Shown here one piece after another: positions 25,498-32,778 of a DNA stretch of 64,000 nt. The notes below the pieces were generated by a model. It did no database searches, was not told the origin of the DNA, and saw only the letters and a program-made list of their open reading frames with translations. A program made the translations under genes and the position numbers. The DNA is from Verrucomicrobiota bacterium (GTDB lineage: Bacteria; Verrucomicrobiota; Verrucomicrobiia; Opitutales; Opitutaceae): the NCBI GenBank assembly GCA_023428905.1, contig JAEYWP010000030.1:186001-250000 (forward strand), written 5' to 3'. Numbering within the stretch: position 1 is the stretch's first letter; the number at the start of each line of letters is the position of its first letter.

Positions 25498-27039
25498 ATG
25501 AACCCAACCGACTTTCCCGCCATGAAGCATCCCACCTCCAATCGCCGGGCCCTCTGGGCCGCCGCCGCCATCGCGCTCGCGACAGGCGGACTTTCCTGGT
25601 CGATCGCCGATGCCTCCAAGCCGAAGGTAAGCGTTAAAGTTGACCAGCAGCCCATTACCCGCGAGGCGGCCGGTCACGGAGCCAGCTACGCGCCGGTGGT
25701 CAAGCAGGTCGCCCCCGCGGTCGTTCAGGTCCAGGTCACACAGCGTTCTCGCAACGCACCCCAGGCAGACCTCCCGCCTTTCTTTAACGACCCGATGTGG
25801 CGCCGCTTTTTTGGGGAGCAGTTCGGCGAGCAGGGCCGCGGCCGCTCCCAACCCAACTTTCGACGTCCGCCGCAGGAGGGCATGGGCTCCGGGGTGATTG
25901 TCAGTGCGGATGGCTACGTCTTGACCAATAACCACGTCGTCACCGGTGCTGACGTCATCAAGGTCACGTTGAACGATCGCCGTGAGTTCACGGCAAAGGT
26001 TGTGGGCACCGACCCTCAGTCCGATCTGGCGGTGATCAAGATCGATGCCGAAAACCTGCCGGCCGTGACCTTTGCCGACAGCTCGAAACTGGAGGTGGGT
26101 GACCAGGTCCTCGCCATTGGCAATCCCTTTGGCCTCGGGCAGACGGTGACCAGCGGGATCGTTAGCGCGCTCGGGCGCGCCACCCTCGGCCTCGATTATC
26201 AAGACTTCATCCAGACCGACGCGGCCATTAACCCCGGTAACTCGGGCGGTGCGCTGGTCGACGTGAAGGGGCGTCTCGTCGGTATCAACACCGCCATCCT
26301 TAGCCGTTCCGGCGGCTTCCAGGGCATCGGTTTCGCCATCCCGAGCGATCTTGCGCGCAGCGTGATGGAACAGCTGGTCGAGGGCGGCAAAGTCGTCCGC
26401 GGCTACCTGGGTGTCTCCATCCAGGATCTGAGCCCAGAACTCGCAGAGGCCTTCAAGCTGAAGGCGAATGAGGGCGCCATCATCGCTGAAGTGGTGCCCG
26501 GCTCGCCCGCGGCTAAGGGCGGCCTGAAAAGCGGCGATGTGATCACTGAGCTTAACGGTTCCAAGATCCTCGATTCGCGCCGCCTGCGCCTTTCGGTGGC
26601 GGACGTGCGTCCCGGCCGCGAGGTCACGCTCAAGGTGCTGCGCGACGACAAGCCGGTTGAAATCAAGATCACCGTTGGCCAGCAGCCGCGTTCCGGTCTG
26701 GCCGGCGCGGGCGATGGCTCGGGCCCGTCGCTCGGAAGGGACGAGGGCACGCTCGTCGGCGTGGGTGTGGCGGACCTCGATCCGCAGATGCGCCGCGAGT
26801 TCAACGTGCCGGCCAAGATCCAGGGCGTGCTCGTCACCGAAGTCGAAGCCGATTCCAAGTCCGCCGAGGCCGGCCTCCAACCCGGTGACGTGATCCAGGA
26901 AATCAACCAGCAGCCCGTGCGCACCGCCGAGGACGCGATCCGGCTGACGGAGAATCCGGAGTCGAAGAAGACCTTGCTCCGCGTCTGGAGCCAGCGCGGC
27001 ATCCGCTTCATCGTGGTGGACGAAACCGAGACGGAATAA
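25498..27039 (+). CDS. HtrA/DegP-type periplasmic serine protease (Do family)
   Basis: 513 residues from ATG 25498 (ATG 25522 is an alternative). The signal/anchor segment is 'NRRALWAAAAIALATGGLSW'. The trypsin-like domain has the triad His ('LTNNHVVTGAD'), Asp ('QSDLAVIKID') and Ser ('INPGNSGGALVDVKGRLVGI'). Two PDZ domains follow: about 300-390 ('RGYLGVSIQDLSPELAEAF', 'GDVITELNGSKI') and about 410-510 ('GVLVTEVEADSKSAEAGLQP', 'GDVIQEINQQPV'). It degrades or refolds misfolded envelope proteins. The OmpR-type pair downstream suggests an envelope-stress module, and a dyad upstream suggests feedback. A long linker after the signal ('QGRGRSQPNFRRPPQEGMG') is the LA-loop region. Confidence 0.95.
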   Translation: MNPTDFPAMKHPTSNRRALWAAAAIALATGGLSWSIADASKPKVSVKVDQQPITREAAGHGASYAPVVKQVAPAVVQVQVTQRSRNAPQADLPPFFNDPMWRRFFGEQFGEQGRGRSQPNFRRPPQEGMGSGVIVSADGYVLTNNHVVTGADVIKVTLNDRREFTAKVVGTDPQSDLAVIKIDAENLPAVTFADSSKLEVGDQVLAIGNPFGLGQTVTSGIVSALGRATLGLDYQDFIQTDAAINPGNSGGALVDVKGRLVGINTAILSRSGGFQGIGFAIPSDLARSVMEQLVEGGKVVRGYLGVSIQDLSPELAEAFKLKANEGAIIAEVVPGSPAAKGGLKSGDVITELNGSKILDSRRLRLSVADVRPGREVTLKVLRDDKPVEIKITVGQQPRSGLAGAGDGSGPSLGRDEGTLVGVGVADLDPQMRREFNVPAKIQGVLVTEVEADSKSAEAGLQPGDVIQEINQQPVRTAEDAIRLTENPESKKTLLRVWSQRGIRFIVVDETETE

Positions 27040-27087
27040 ACCGTCCGTCACCAAGGGCGTGATACAAACCTTTCGGGTGTGGTGAGC

Positions 27088-27121
27088 GCTTCCCGGGCTT
27101 TATGTGTTGGGCCCGGGAAGC
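27088..27121 (+). terminator. Perfect 11-bp hairpin after htrA
   Basis: GCTTCCCGGGC and GCCCGGGAAGC flank a 12-nt loop. No U-tract directly follows. It is the first of two tandem hairpins between htrA and the response regulator gene. Confidence 0.5.
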
Positions 27122-27138
27122 AACACCCTGACTCTAAC

Positions 27139-27170
27139 CGCTCCGCGGCCACGCCGGCCCGGAGCGTTTT
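27139..27170 (+). terminator. Intrinsic terminator after htrA
   Basis: CGCTCCG-(C)-GGCC pairs with GGCC-CGGAGCG and is followed by TTTTCC. It should separate htrA from the two-component operon that begins 24 bp later. Confidence 0.75.
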
Positions 27171-27194
27171 CCTTGTGGAAGCAGGAGGTGTCCG

Positions 27195-27881
27195 TTGAAC
27201 TGCCCAAGCGTGAGAATACTCGTGGTCGAGGATGATCCCAAGATTGCCTCCTTCGTGGTCAAGGGCCTGAAGCAGGAAGGCTACGCCGTCGACCATGCAC
27301 CGGACGGCGACACGGGGCATACCCTGGCGAACACCACGCCCTACGACGCGGCGGTGGTGGATGTGATGCTGCCAGGGCTCGATGGACTCAGCCTCGTCCG
27401 GCGGCTTCGAGCGGCGCGGAGCGACGTGCCGGTCCTTTTCCTCAGCGCGCGCTCAAGTGTGGAGGACCGGGTGAAAGGCCTGCAGGCCGGTGGCGACGAC
27501 TACCTCACCAAACCCTTTGCCTTTGCCGAGCTCTCTGCGCGCCTCCAGGCGTTGATACGTCGTTCCACGCGCGTGCCCGAGGCGACCCGCCTCGCGGTCG
27601 GAGACGTGGAACTGGACCTGATCGCCCGCACCGCCAGCGTCGCCGGGACCCCGGTCGACTTGCAGCCGCGGGAGTTCGCGCTGCTCGAGTATCTGCTGAG
27701 GCATCCGCGGCGCCCTGTGACGAAGACGATGATCCTGGAGCACGTCTGGGACTACAGCTTTGACCCTCAGACCAACGTGGTGGACGTGTTGATGCATCGC
27801 CTTCGGGCAAAGATCGACCCGGATAAAAAGCGGATCGAGACCGTGCGTGGAGTTGGTTATGTTTTTCAAGGGACCCCTTAA
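27195..27881 (+). CDS. OmpR-family response regulator
   Basis: 228 residues from TTG 27195, chosen because AGGAGGTG lies 4 bp before it. The receiver has the acidic pocket 'VVEDDPK', the phospho-Asp in 'AAVVDVMLPGLDGLSLVRRL', the Ser/Thr in 'LFLSARSS' and Lys in 'DDYLTKPFAFAEL'. The C-terminal winged helix is OmpR/PhoB-like ('LQPREFALLEYLLRHPRRPV', 'VWDYSFDPQTNVVDVLMHRL', 'GVGYVFQGTP'). The sequence is closest in style to CusR/CopR-type regulators. It overlaps the kinase gene by 23 bp, and its predicted targets include the upstream htrA. Confidence 0.93.
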   Translation: MNCPSVRILVVEDDPKIASFVVKGLKQEGYAVDHAPDGDTGHTLANTTPYDAAVVDVMLPGLDGLSLVRRLRAARSDVPVLFLSARSSVEDRVKGLQAGGDDYLTKPFAFAELSARLQALIRRSTRVPEATRLAVGDVELDLIARTASVAGTPVDLQPREFALLEYLLRHPRRPVTKTMILEHVWDYSFDPQTNVVDVLMHRLRAKIDPDKKRIETVRGVGYVFQGTP

Positions 27882-29280
27882 CCGCTTCCGGCGCTCCCTC
27901 GCGGCGCGGCTCAGCCTTTGGTTCGCGGTCCTCTTTGCCGCCGGGTTCACCGCGATCTTCTTCCTGCTCTACGTCCTGTTGGGGCGTCAGCTGGAGGGGC
28001 GCGAGGTGGAGTCGCTAAAACTGCGGCTGCAGCAGTATTCGGACATTTACGAGGCGAGGGGGCTGGTGGGGATGCGTGAGCGCATCGCCGAGGATTCGGA
28101 AGCCCCCAATGTGCGCTCGCTGTTTGTGCGTCTGGTGGGTCCGCGCGGCAATGCGGTATGGGGAAAGATCCCGCCGGACTGGATTGACCAGGATGCCCGC
28201 CGGGTGGCCGTGCCCGATGGGTGGGGCGGCTGGAATGTCCGGAGTGTCTACAGTGTACGTGTGCCGCGCGACCAGCGGCGCGACCTCGTGCTCGTGTCCT
28301 CCGTGCTGCCGGACGGGCTCCTTCTCCAGGTGGGCCGGAGCACGGACTCGCGTGAGACCCTGCTGGAACCGCTTCGCGGACTCTTCCTGCGCGTGGCGGG
28401 GGGGGTGGTACTGGCGGCGTTCGTCATCGGCTATATCGCCGCCAATCGTGCCACGCGGCCACTGCGCAATGTGGTGGAAACGGCCCGCCGGATCATCACG
28501 ACCGGTGCCCTCGACGCGCGCGTCCCGCAGCCCCGGCGCGACGACGACGTGGCCGAGCTGGTGCGTCATTTCAACACCGTCCTCGACAAGAACGCGGCGC
28601 TCCTGAAGGCGATGCGTGAGGCCCTCGACAACGTGGCGCATGACCTGCGCACGCCGCTCACCAGCCTCCGTGGAACAGCCGAGCTGGCCCTGACACAGAC
28701 GGGCAACGAGGCCGCGGCCCGCGACGCGCTGGGCGAGTGTGTCGAACGCGCGGACGACGTCCTGCTCCTTTTGCGCGCCCTGATGGAGATCTCCGAGGCC
28801 GAGGCGGGCGTGCTGAAGCTGGCGCGGGCGGACGTCGACCTGGGTGAACTGGCCGGCGCGGTGGTGGAGCTTTATTCCGATGTGGCGGAGACGCGGGACC
28901 TGCGGCTGACCCTGGACAATCGAGGCGCGACGCCCGTATCCGCCGACACCACACGCCTGCGCCAGGCCATCGCCAACCTGCTCGACAACGCGATCAAATA
29001 CACCCCCGCCGGCGGATCGGTGAGCGTGACGACCGAACGCAGCGGCGAAACGATGGTGCTCACGGTTGCGGACACCGGTCCCGGCATTCCCGAGGCGGAG
29101 CAGCCCCGGGTCTGGGAACGTCTCTACCGCGGGGACCAGAGCCGGTCCCAGGCCGGCCTCGGCCTGGGGCTCAGCCTGGTGCGCGCCATCGTGGAGGCGC
29201 ATGGCGGCACCGTGGGCATGCACAATCGCGCCGGGGGCGGCGCAGTATTCGAAGTTAAACTACCCGCGAGGGCCGGCTGA
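27859..29280 (+). CDS. Sensor histidine kinase partner of the OmpR-type regulator
   Basis: 473 residues from ATG 27859, preceded by GGAG at a 6-bp spacing and inside the regulator gene. Two membrane helices (about 18-40 and 172-192) bracket a periplasmic sensor of about 130 residues. A HAMP domain ('NRATRPLRNVVETARRI') is followed by HisKA with His about 261 ('VAHDLRTPLTSLRG') and HATPase motifs 'LLDNAIKYTPAGG', 'DTGPGIP' and 'GLGLGLSLVRAIVEAHGG'. Translational coupling with the regulator is likely. The signal may be envelope stress or metal, as in CusS-like kinases; the sensor domain does not reveal it. Confidence 0.93.
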   Translation: MFFKGPLNRFRRSLAARLSLWFAVLFAAGFTAIFFLLYVLLGRQLEGREVESLKLRLQQYSDIYEARGLVGMRERIAEDSEAPNVRSLFVRLVGPRGNAVWGKIPPDWIDQDARRVAVPDGWGGWNVRSVYSVRVPRDQRRDLVLVSSVLPDGLLLQVGRSTDSRETLLEPLRGLFLRVAGGVVLAAFVIGYIAANRATRPLRNVVETARRIITTGALDARVPQPRRDDDVAELVRHFNTVLDKNAALLKAMREALDNVAHDLRTPLTSLRGTAELALTQTGNEAAARDALGECVERADDVLLLLRALMEISEAEAGVLKLARADVDLGELAGAVVELYSDVAETRDLRLTLDNRGATPVSADTTRLRQAIANLLDNAIKYTPAGGSVSVTTERSGETMVLTVADTGPGIPEAEQPRVWERLYRGDQSRSQAGLGLGLSLVRAIVEAHGGTVGMHNRAGGGAVFEVKLPARAG

Positions 29281-29301
29281 GCGTGGCGCGGGCGCTCAGC
29301 C
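29275..29301. terminator. Shared hairpin between convergent kinase and glnS ends
   Basis: Perfect 9-bp stem (GGCTGAGCG/CGCTCAGCC) with a 9-nt loop. It overlaps the stop codons of both convergent genes. No U-run is present on either side, so termination would be inefficient or factor-assisted. Confidence 0.45.
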
Positions 29302-31098
29302 CTTGGCGGGCGCCCAGTTGTCCTTCAATGTGATCGTCCGGTTGAAGACCGGCTTCCCCGGGGCCGAGTCCTTGGTATCGAGGGTGAAATAGGCGAGGCG
29401 CTCGAACTGGTAGCGCTGTTCCGCCGCAGCGTCCGCCAGGGAGGGTTCCAGCTTCGCGGTCAGCACCTCGAGCGACTTCGGGTTGACGTTCTTCTTGAAG
29501 TCCCCGTCCGCATCCGGCTCGGCCGCGGTGAAGAGCCGGTCGTACAGGCGAACCTCGGCGTCGATCGCGTGCGCCGCGCTGACCCAGTGAATGGTGCCCT
29601 TGACCTTGCGGCTCGCAGTCGGCCCGCCGGTGCGGGAGTCGAGGTCGGCGGTGCAGCGGATTTCGGTGACGGCGCCGGCGGCGTCTTTCACCACGTCCTC
29701 GCACTTGATGATGAAGGCGTACTTGAGGCGGACTTCGCCGCCGGGTCGGAGGCGGAAGTACTTCGGGGGCGGCACCTCCATGAAGTCGTCGTTCTCAATG
29801 TAGAGCTCCCGGGTAAAGGTCAGCTTGCGTGTGCCGGCGGCGGGATCTTCGGGGTTGTTGACGGCATCGAGTTCGATCACTTCGCCGGGCGCGATGTTGG
29901 TGATCACGACCTTGACCGGACGCAGCACCGCCAGGCGACGGAGCGCCAGCTTGTTCAGATCCTCCCGGATGACGTGCTCGAACACAGCGATGTCGGTGAC
30001 GCTGTTGAACTTGGTCACGCCCAGCTGCATCACAAAGCGGCGCAGAGTGGCGGCCGGGATGCCGCGGCGGCGCAAGCCGCGAATCGTCGGCAGACGCGGA
30101 TCATCCCAGCCGGAGACGATGTTCTCCTGCACCAGCTGGATGAGCTTTCGTTTGCTCACGATCATGTAGGACGGGATGAGCTTCGCGAACTCGTACTGGT
30201 GCGGCAGGACGCGGGGGAGATCGAGGCTCTCGAGGATCCAGTCGTAGAGCGGGCGATGCACCTCGAACTCGAGGGTGCAGATGCTGTGGGTGACTCCCTC
30301 GATGTAGTCGCTCAGGCAATGCGCGAAATCGTAGAGCGGGTAGATGCACCACTTGCCGCCGGTGTGATGGTGCTCGGCGTGGCGAATCCGGTAGAGCAGG
30401 GGGTCGCGGAGCCACACATTGGGCGCAGCCATGTCGATTTTCGCGCGCAGCGAACGGGCCCCGTTGGGAAATTCGCCCGCTTTCATGCGCTCGAAAAGCG
30501 CGAGATTTTCCTCGACCGAGCGATTGCGGAACGGGCTGTCTGTCCCCGGCTTGTCCGGCGCTCCGCGGTATTTGTCCGTGTCCTCCGGGCTCAGGTCGCA
30601 GACATAGGCCTTGCCCATCTTGATCAGCTTTACGGCGTAGGCGTAGAGCTGGTCGAAGTAGTCGCTGGCGAAAAACGGTTCGAGAGCGGGATCACCCGCC
30701 CGGCCCTGGACGGGCGGCAGGTGAAAGTCCTCGGAGCCTCCTAACGACACGGTGTCCGGGCCCTTGCCCTTGGGTTTCAGTCCGAGGGTGTGGTCCGCCC
30801 AGCCCTGGACCAGCCAGGTGACGTCGGAGATGATTGATTCGACGTATTCGACTTCCTCCTTCGTCGGATTGGTGTCGTCCATCCGGAGGTTGCACTGGCC
30901 GTTGTTCTCGCGGGCGATGCCGAAATTGAGGCAGATCGACTTGGCGTGCCCGATGTGCAGGTAGCCGTTGGGCTCCGGCGGGAAGCGCGTGACGATCTTC
31001 GGATAGCGTTGTTCCGCGACGTGCTGTGCGACGATGTCCCGGATGAAATCACTCGGGGCTGCAACGGGTGCGGAGTTCTCGCTGGTGGCGACGGTCAT
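29296..31098 (-). CDS. glnS: Glutaminyl-tRNA synthetase, with an extra insertion in the catalytic domain
   Basis: 600 residues from ATG 31098 ('MTVATSENSAPV'). Class I motifs are 'RFPPEPNGYLHIGHAKSICL' (HIGH) and 'SYMIVSKRKLIQLVQ' (KMSKS-type). 'CNLRMDDTNPTKEEVEYVES' and the anticodon-binding beta barrels ('DFMEVPPPKYFRLRPGGEVR') are typical of bacterial/eukaryotic GlnRS. Between 'SDVTWLVQGW' and 'YFDQLYAYAVKLI' there are about 35 additional residues ('LGLKPKGKGPDTVSLGGSED' and onward) not found in E. coli GlnRS. The frame is uninterrupted and the flanks are conserved, so this is an in-frame insertion. The gene indicates direct tRNA-Gln charging. Confidence 0.95.
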   Translation of the reverse strand: MTVATSENSAPVAAPSDFIRDIVAQHVAEQRYPKIVTRFPPEPNGYLHIGHAKSICLNFGIARENNGQCNLRMDDTNPTKEEVEYVESIISDVTWLVQGWADHTLGLKPKGKGPDTVSLGGSEDFHLPPVQGRAGDPALEPFFASDYFDQLYAYAVKLIKMGKAYVCDLSPEDTDKYRGAPDKPGTDSPFRNRSVEENLALFERMKAGEFPNGARSLRAKIDMAAPNVWLRDPLLYRIRHAEHHHTGGKWCIYPLYDFAHCLSDYIEGVTHSICTLEFEVHRPLYDWILESLDLPRVLPHQYEFAKLIPSYMIVSKRKLIQLVQENIVSGWDDPRLPTIRGLRRRGIPAATLRRFVMQLGVTKFNSVTDIAVFEHVIREDLNKLALRRLAVLRPVKVVITNIAPGEVIELDAVNNPEDPAAGTRKLTFTRELYIENDDFMEVPPPKYFRLRPGGEVRLKYAFIIKCEDVVKDAAGAVTEIRCTADLDSRTGGPTASRKVKGTIHWVSAAHAIDAEVRLYDRLFTAAEPDADGDFKKNVNPKSLEVLTAKLEPSLADAAAEQRYQFERLAYFTLDTKDSAPGKPVFNRTITLKDNWAPAKG

Positions 31099-31167
31099 TC
31101 CGACATGAAAAAACAAACCACCGGCATCAGGCAACGAAGCAATTGCGCGGCCGCAACCTGAGGCGAC

Positions 31168-31578
31168 TCAGGCGCCGAGGGCGACGATCCGCTCGAATTC
31201 TGCCTTGGACAAAGGCATGACCGACAAACGGCTCTGACGGAGCAGACCCAAGTTCTCGAGTGCCGGGTCAGCCTTGAGGGTCTCGAGGGTGACGGGTGCT
31301 TTCAGGCTCTGCTTGGCCTTCAGCTCCACCGAGCTCCAGTCGCCCTCCTGGGAGGTCGGGTCGGGATAGGCGGCTTTGCTGACTTCGGCGATGCCCAGGA
31401 CGGCCTTGGTGGTGACGCTGGCGTAAAAGAGCACCAAGTCGCCCTTCTTCATACCGCGGAGGTGATTTCGGGCCTGATAGTTGCGCACGCCATCCCAGGA
31501 CGTGCGCCGGTCCTTGAGAAAGGTTTCCCATGCGTAGGACTCAGGTTCCTGCTTCACCAGCCAGTATTGGTTTGTCAT
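31168..31578 (-). CDS. EVE-domain protein (THYN1-like)
   Basis: 136 residues from ATG 31578. The sequence follows the EVE family: 'QYWLVKQEPESYAWETFLKD', 'SWDGVRNYQARNHLRGMKKG', 'DLVLFYASVTTKAVLGIAEV'. The EVE fold is PUA-like and binds modified bases; bacterial members are predicted to recognise modified DNA or RNA. It lies about 70 bp upstream of glnS on the same strand. No restriction gene is adjacent, so a housekeeping RNA-related role is as likely as a DNA one. Confidence 0.9.
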   Translation of the reverse strand: MTNQYWLVKQEPESYAWETFLKDRRTSWDGVRNYQARNHLRGMKKGDLVLFYASVTTKAVLGIAEVSKAAYPDPTSQEGDWSSVELKAKQSLKAPVTLETLKADPALENLGLLRQSRLSVMPLSKAEFERIVALGA

Positions 31579-31608
31579 CGATTTCCGCGTGTCGTGCACT
31601 GGTTTGAA

Positions 31609-31725
31609 ATGGACGAGACCTCCGGTGAAAAGGCCAAAGCGCGCCGCGCCATTGTGATCCTTTACACCACCATGGCGGTGATGCTCCTCGCTCCCCTGAT
31701 CGTCTATTGGCTTGTCCGTACCTGA
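31609..31725 (+). CDS. 38-residue single-pass membrane protein upstream of the PIN/TRAM gene
   Basis: Charged N-terminus 'MDETSGEKAKARRA' followed by one hydrophobic helix 'IVILYTTMAVMLLAPLIVYW' and a short positive end. Its stop codon is 6 bp before the PIN/TRAM ATG, so it looks like the first gene of that operon. It begins only 30 bp from the divergent EVE gene start. No homology is recognised; it could be a small membrane partner of the next gene. Confidence 0.55.
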   Translation: MDETSGEKAKARRAIVILYTTMAVMLLAPLIVYWLVRT

Positions 31726-31731
31726 TCGCCC

Positions 31732-32778
31732 ATGAACCGCCGCACGCTCTGGCCGATTCGGGCCGTTTTTATCGTCCTTTGCACCATCGCGGGTTTTCTG
31801 GTGTGTTACGCCTCACCGGACTGGCAGGACCACAAGGCGCAGGGCACGGTGATGGGTTTTCTGATCGGCTGCCTCGTCCTGTTGACGGACGTGCTGCTGA
31901 AGGGCTTTTCCCTGCGCGGCCTTTCGGCGGTGACCTTCGGTCTGGCGATCGGCTCGCTGATTGCGTACCTGGTCGGCAACAGCCCGCTCTTTGCCGGCGG
32001 GGATCCGCAGTACATCTACATCACGCAGCTGGCCCTGTATCTGATTGTCACCTACCTCTGCACCGTCATCGCACTGCGCGGAAAGGACGAGTTTAACCTG
32101 GTCATCCCCTACGTGCGTTTTGAGCCGCAGGACGTCGAGCGCTCCCAGGTGGTGGTGGACACCAGCGCCCTGATCGACGGGCGCTTGGTGAAGGTGTACG
32201 AGGCTGGGTTCCTTTCCGGGGTGCTCGTGATTCCGAGCTTTGTCCTGGACGAACTTCAGGCGGTGGCTGCGTCGCCGGATCCCCAGCGCCAGGCGCGCGG
32301 CCGCAAGGGACTCGAGATCCTCGGGCAGCTTCGGAAACTAAAGAATCTCGAGATCCAGACGCCCTCGAGCGACGTGGCCAAACCGCACGACGCGGATGCC
32401 AAGCTCGTCTTCCTCGCCCGGTCGCTGAAGGCCAAATTGCTGACGACGGATTACGGCGTGGCGAAACTTGCGGAGTTTCACGGCGTTCCCTGGCTCAATC
32501 TGAATTTCCTGCAGCGCGCCCTGCGTTCAGAGCTCACCCCCGGTGAGATGCTCGAGATCGAACTGGTGAAGCCCGGCAAGGAGGAGGGGCAGGCGGTTGG
32601 TTACCTCGAGGACGGGTCGATGGTGGTGGTGAGCAATGCCCGCAATCGGATCGGGTCGCGGGTGCTTGCGGAAATCATGACCGTGCTGCCGTCGGCCGGC
32701 GGCCGGATGGTGTTCGGCCGCCTGGCGAAGGATGAGGGATTGATCCCGTCAGGGCCCGCTCAGGGCGGCAAAGGGTGA
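31732..32778 (+). CDS. PIN/TRAM-domain membrane protein (YacL-like)
   Basis: 348 residues. Four hydrophobic helices occupy about 8-115. A PIN nuclease domain follows with acidic residues in 'VVVDTSALIDGRLVKVYEAG', 'PSFVLDELQAV', 'DADAKLVFLARSLKAKLLTT' and 'DYGVAKLA'. A C-terminal TRAM domain ('TPGEMLEIELVKPGKEEGQA', 'VGYLEDGSMVVV') probably binds RNA. The arrangement equals Bacillus YacL-type proteins, predicted membrane-bound RNases. It follows the 38-residue membrane protein by 6 bp and overlaps the following TPR gene by 4 bp. Confidence 0.9.
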   Translation: MNRRTLWPIRAVFIVLCTIAGFLVCYASPDWQDHKAQGTVMGFLIGCLVLLTDVLLKGFSLRGLSAVTFGLAIGSLIAYLVGNSPLFAGGDPQYIYITQLALYLIVTYLCTVIALRGKDEFNLVIPYVRFEPQDVERSQVVVDTSALIDGRLVKVYEAGFLSGVLVIPSFVLDELQAVAASPDPQRQARGRKGLEILGQLRKLKNLEIQTPSSDVAKPHDADAKLVFLARSLKAKLLTTDYGVAKLAEFHGVPWLNLNFLQRALRSELTPGEMLEIELVKPGKEEGQAVGYLEDGSMVVVSNARNRIGSRVLAEIMTVLPSAGGRMVFGRLAKDEGLIPSGPAQGGKG

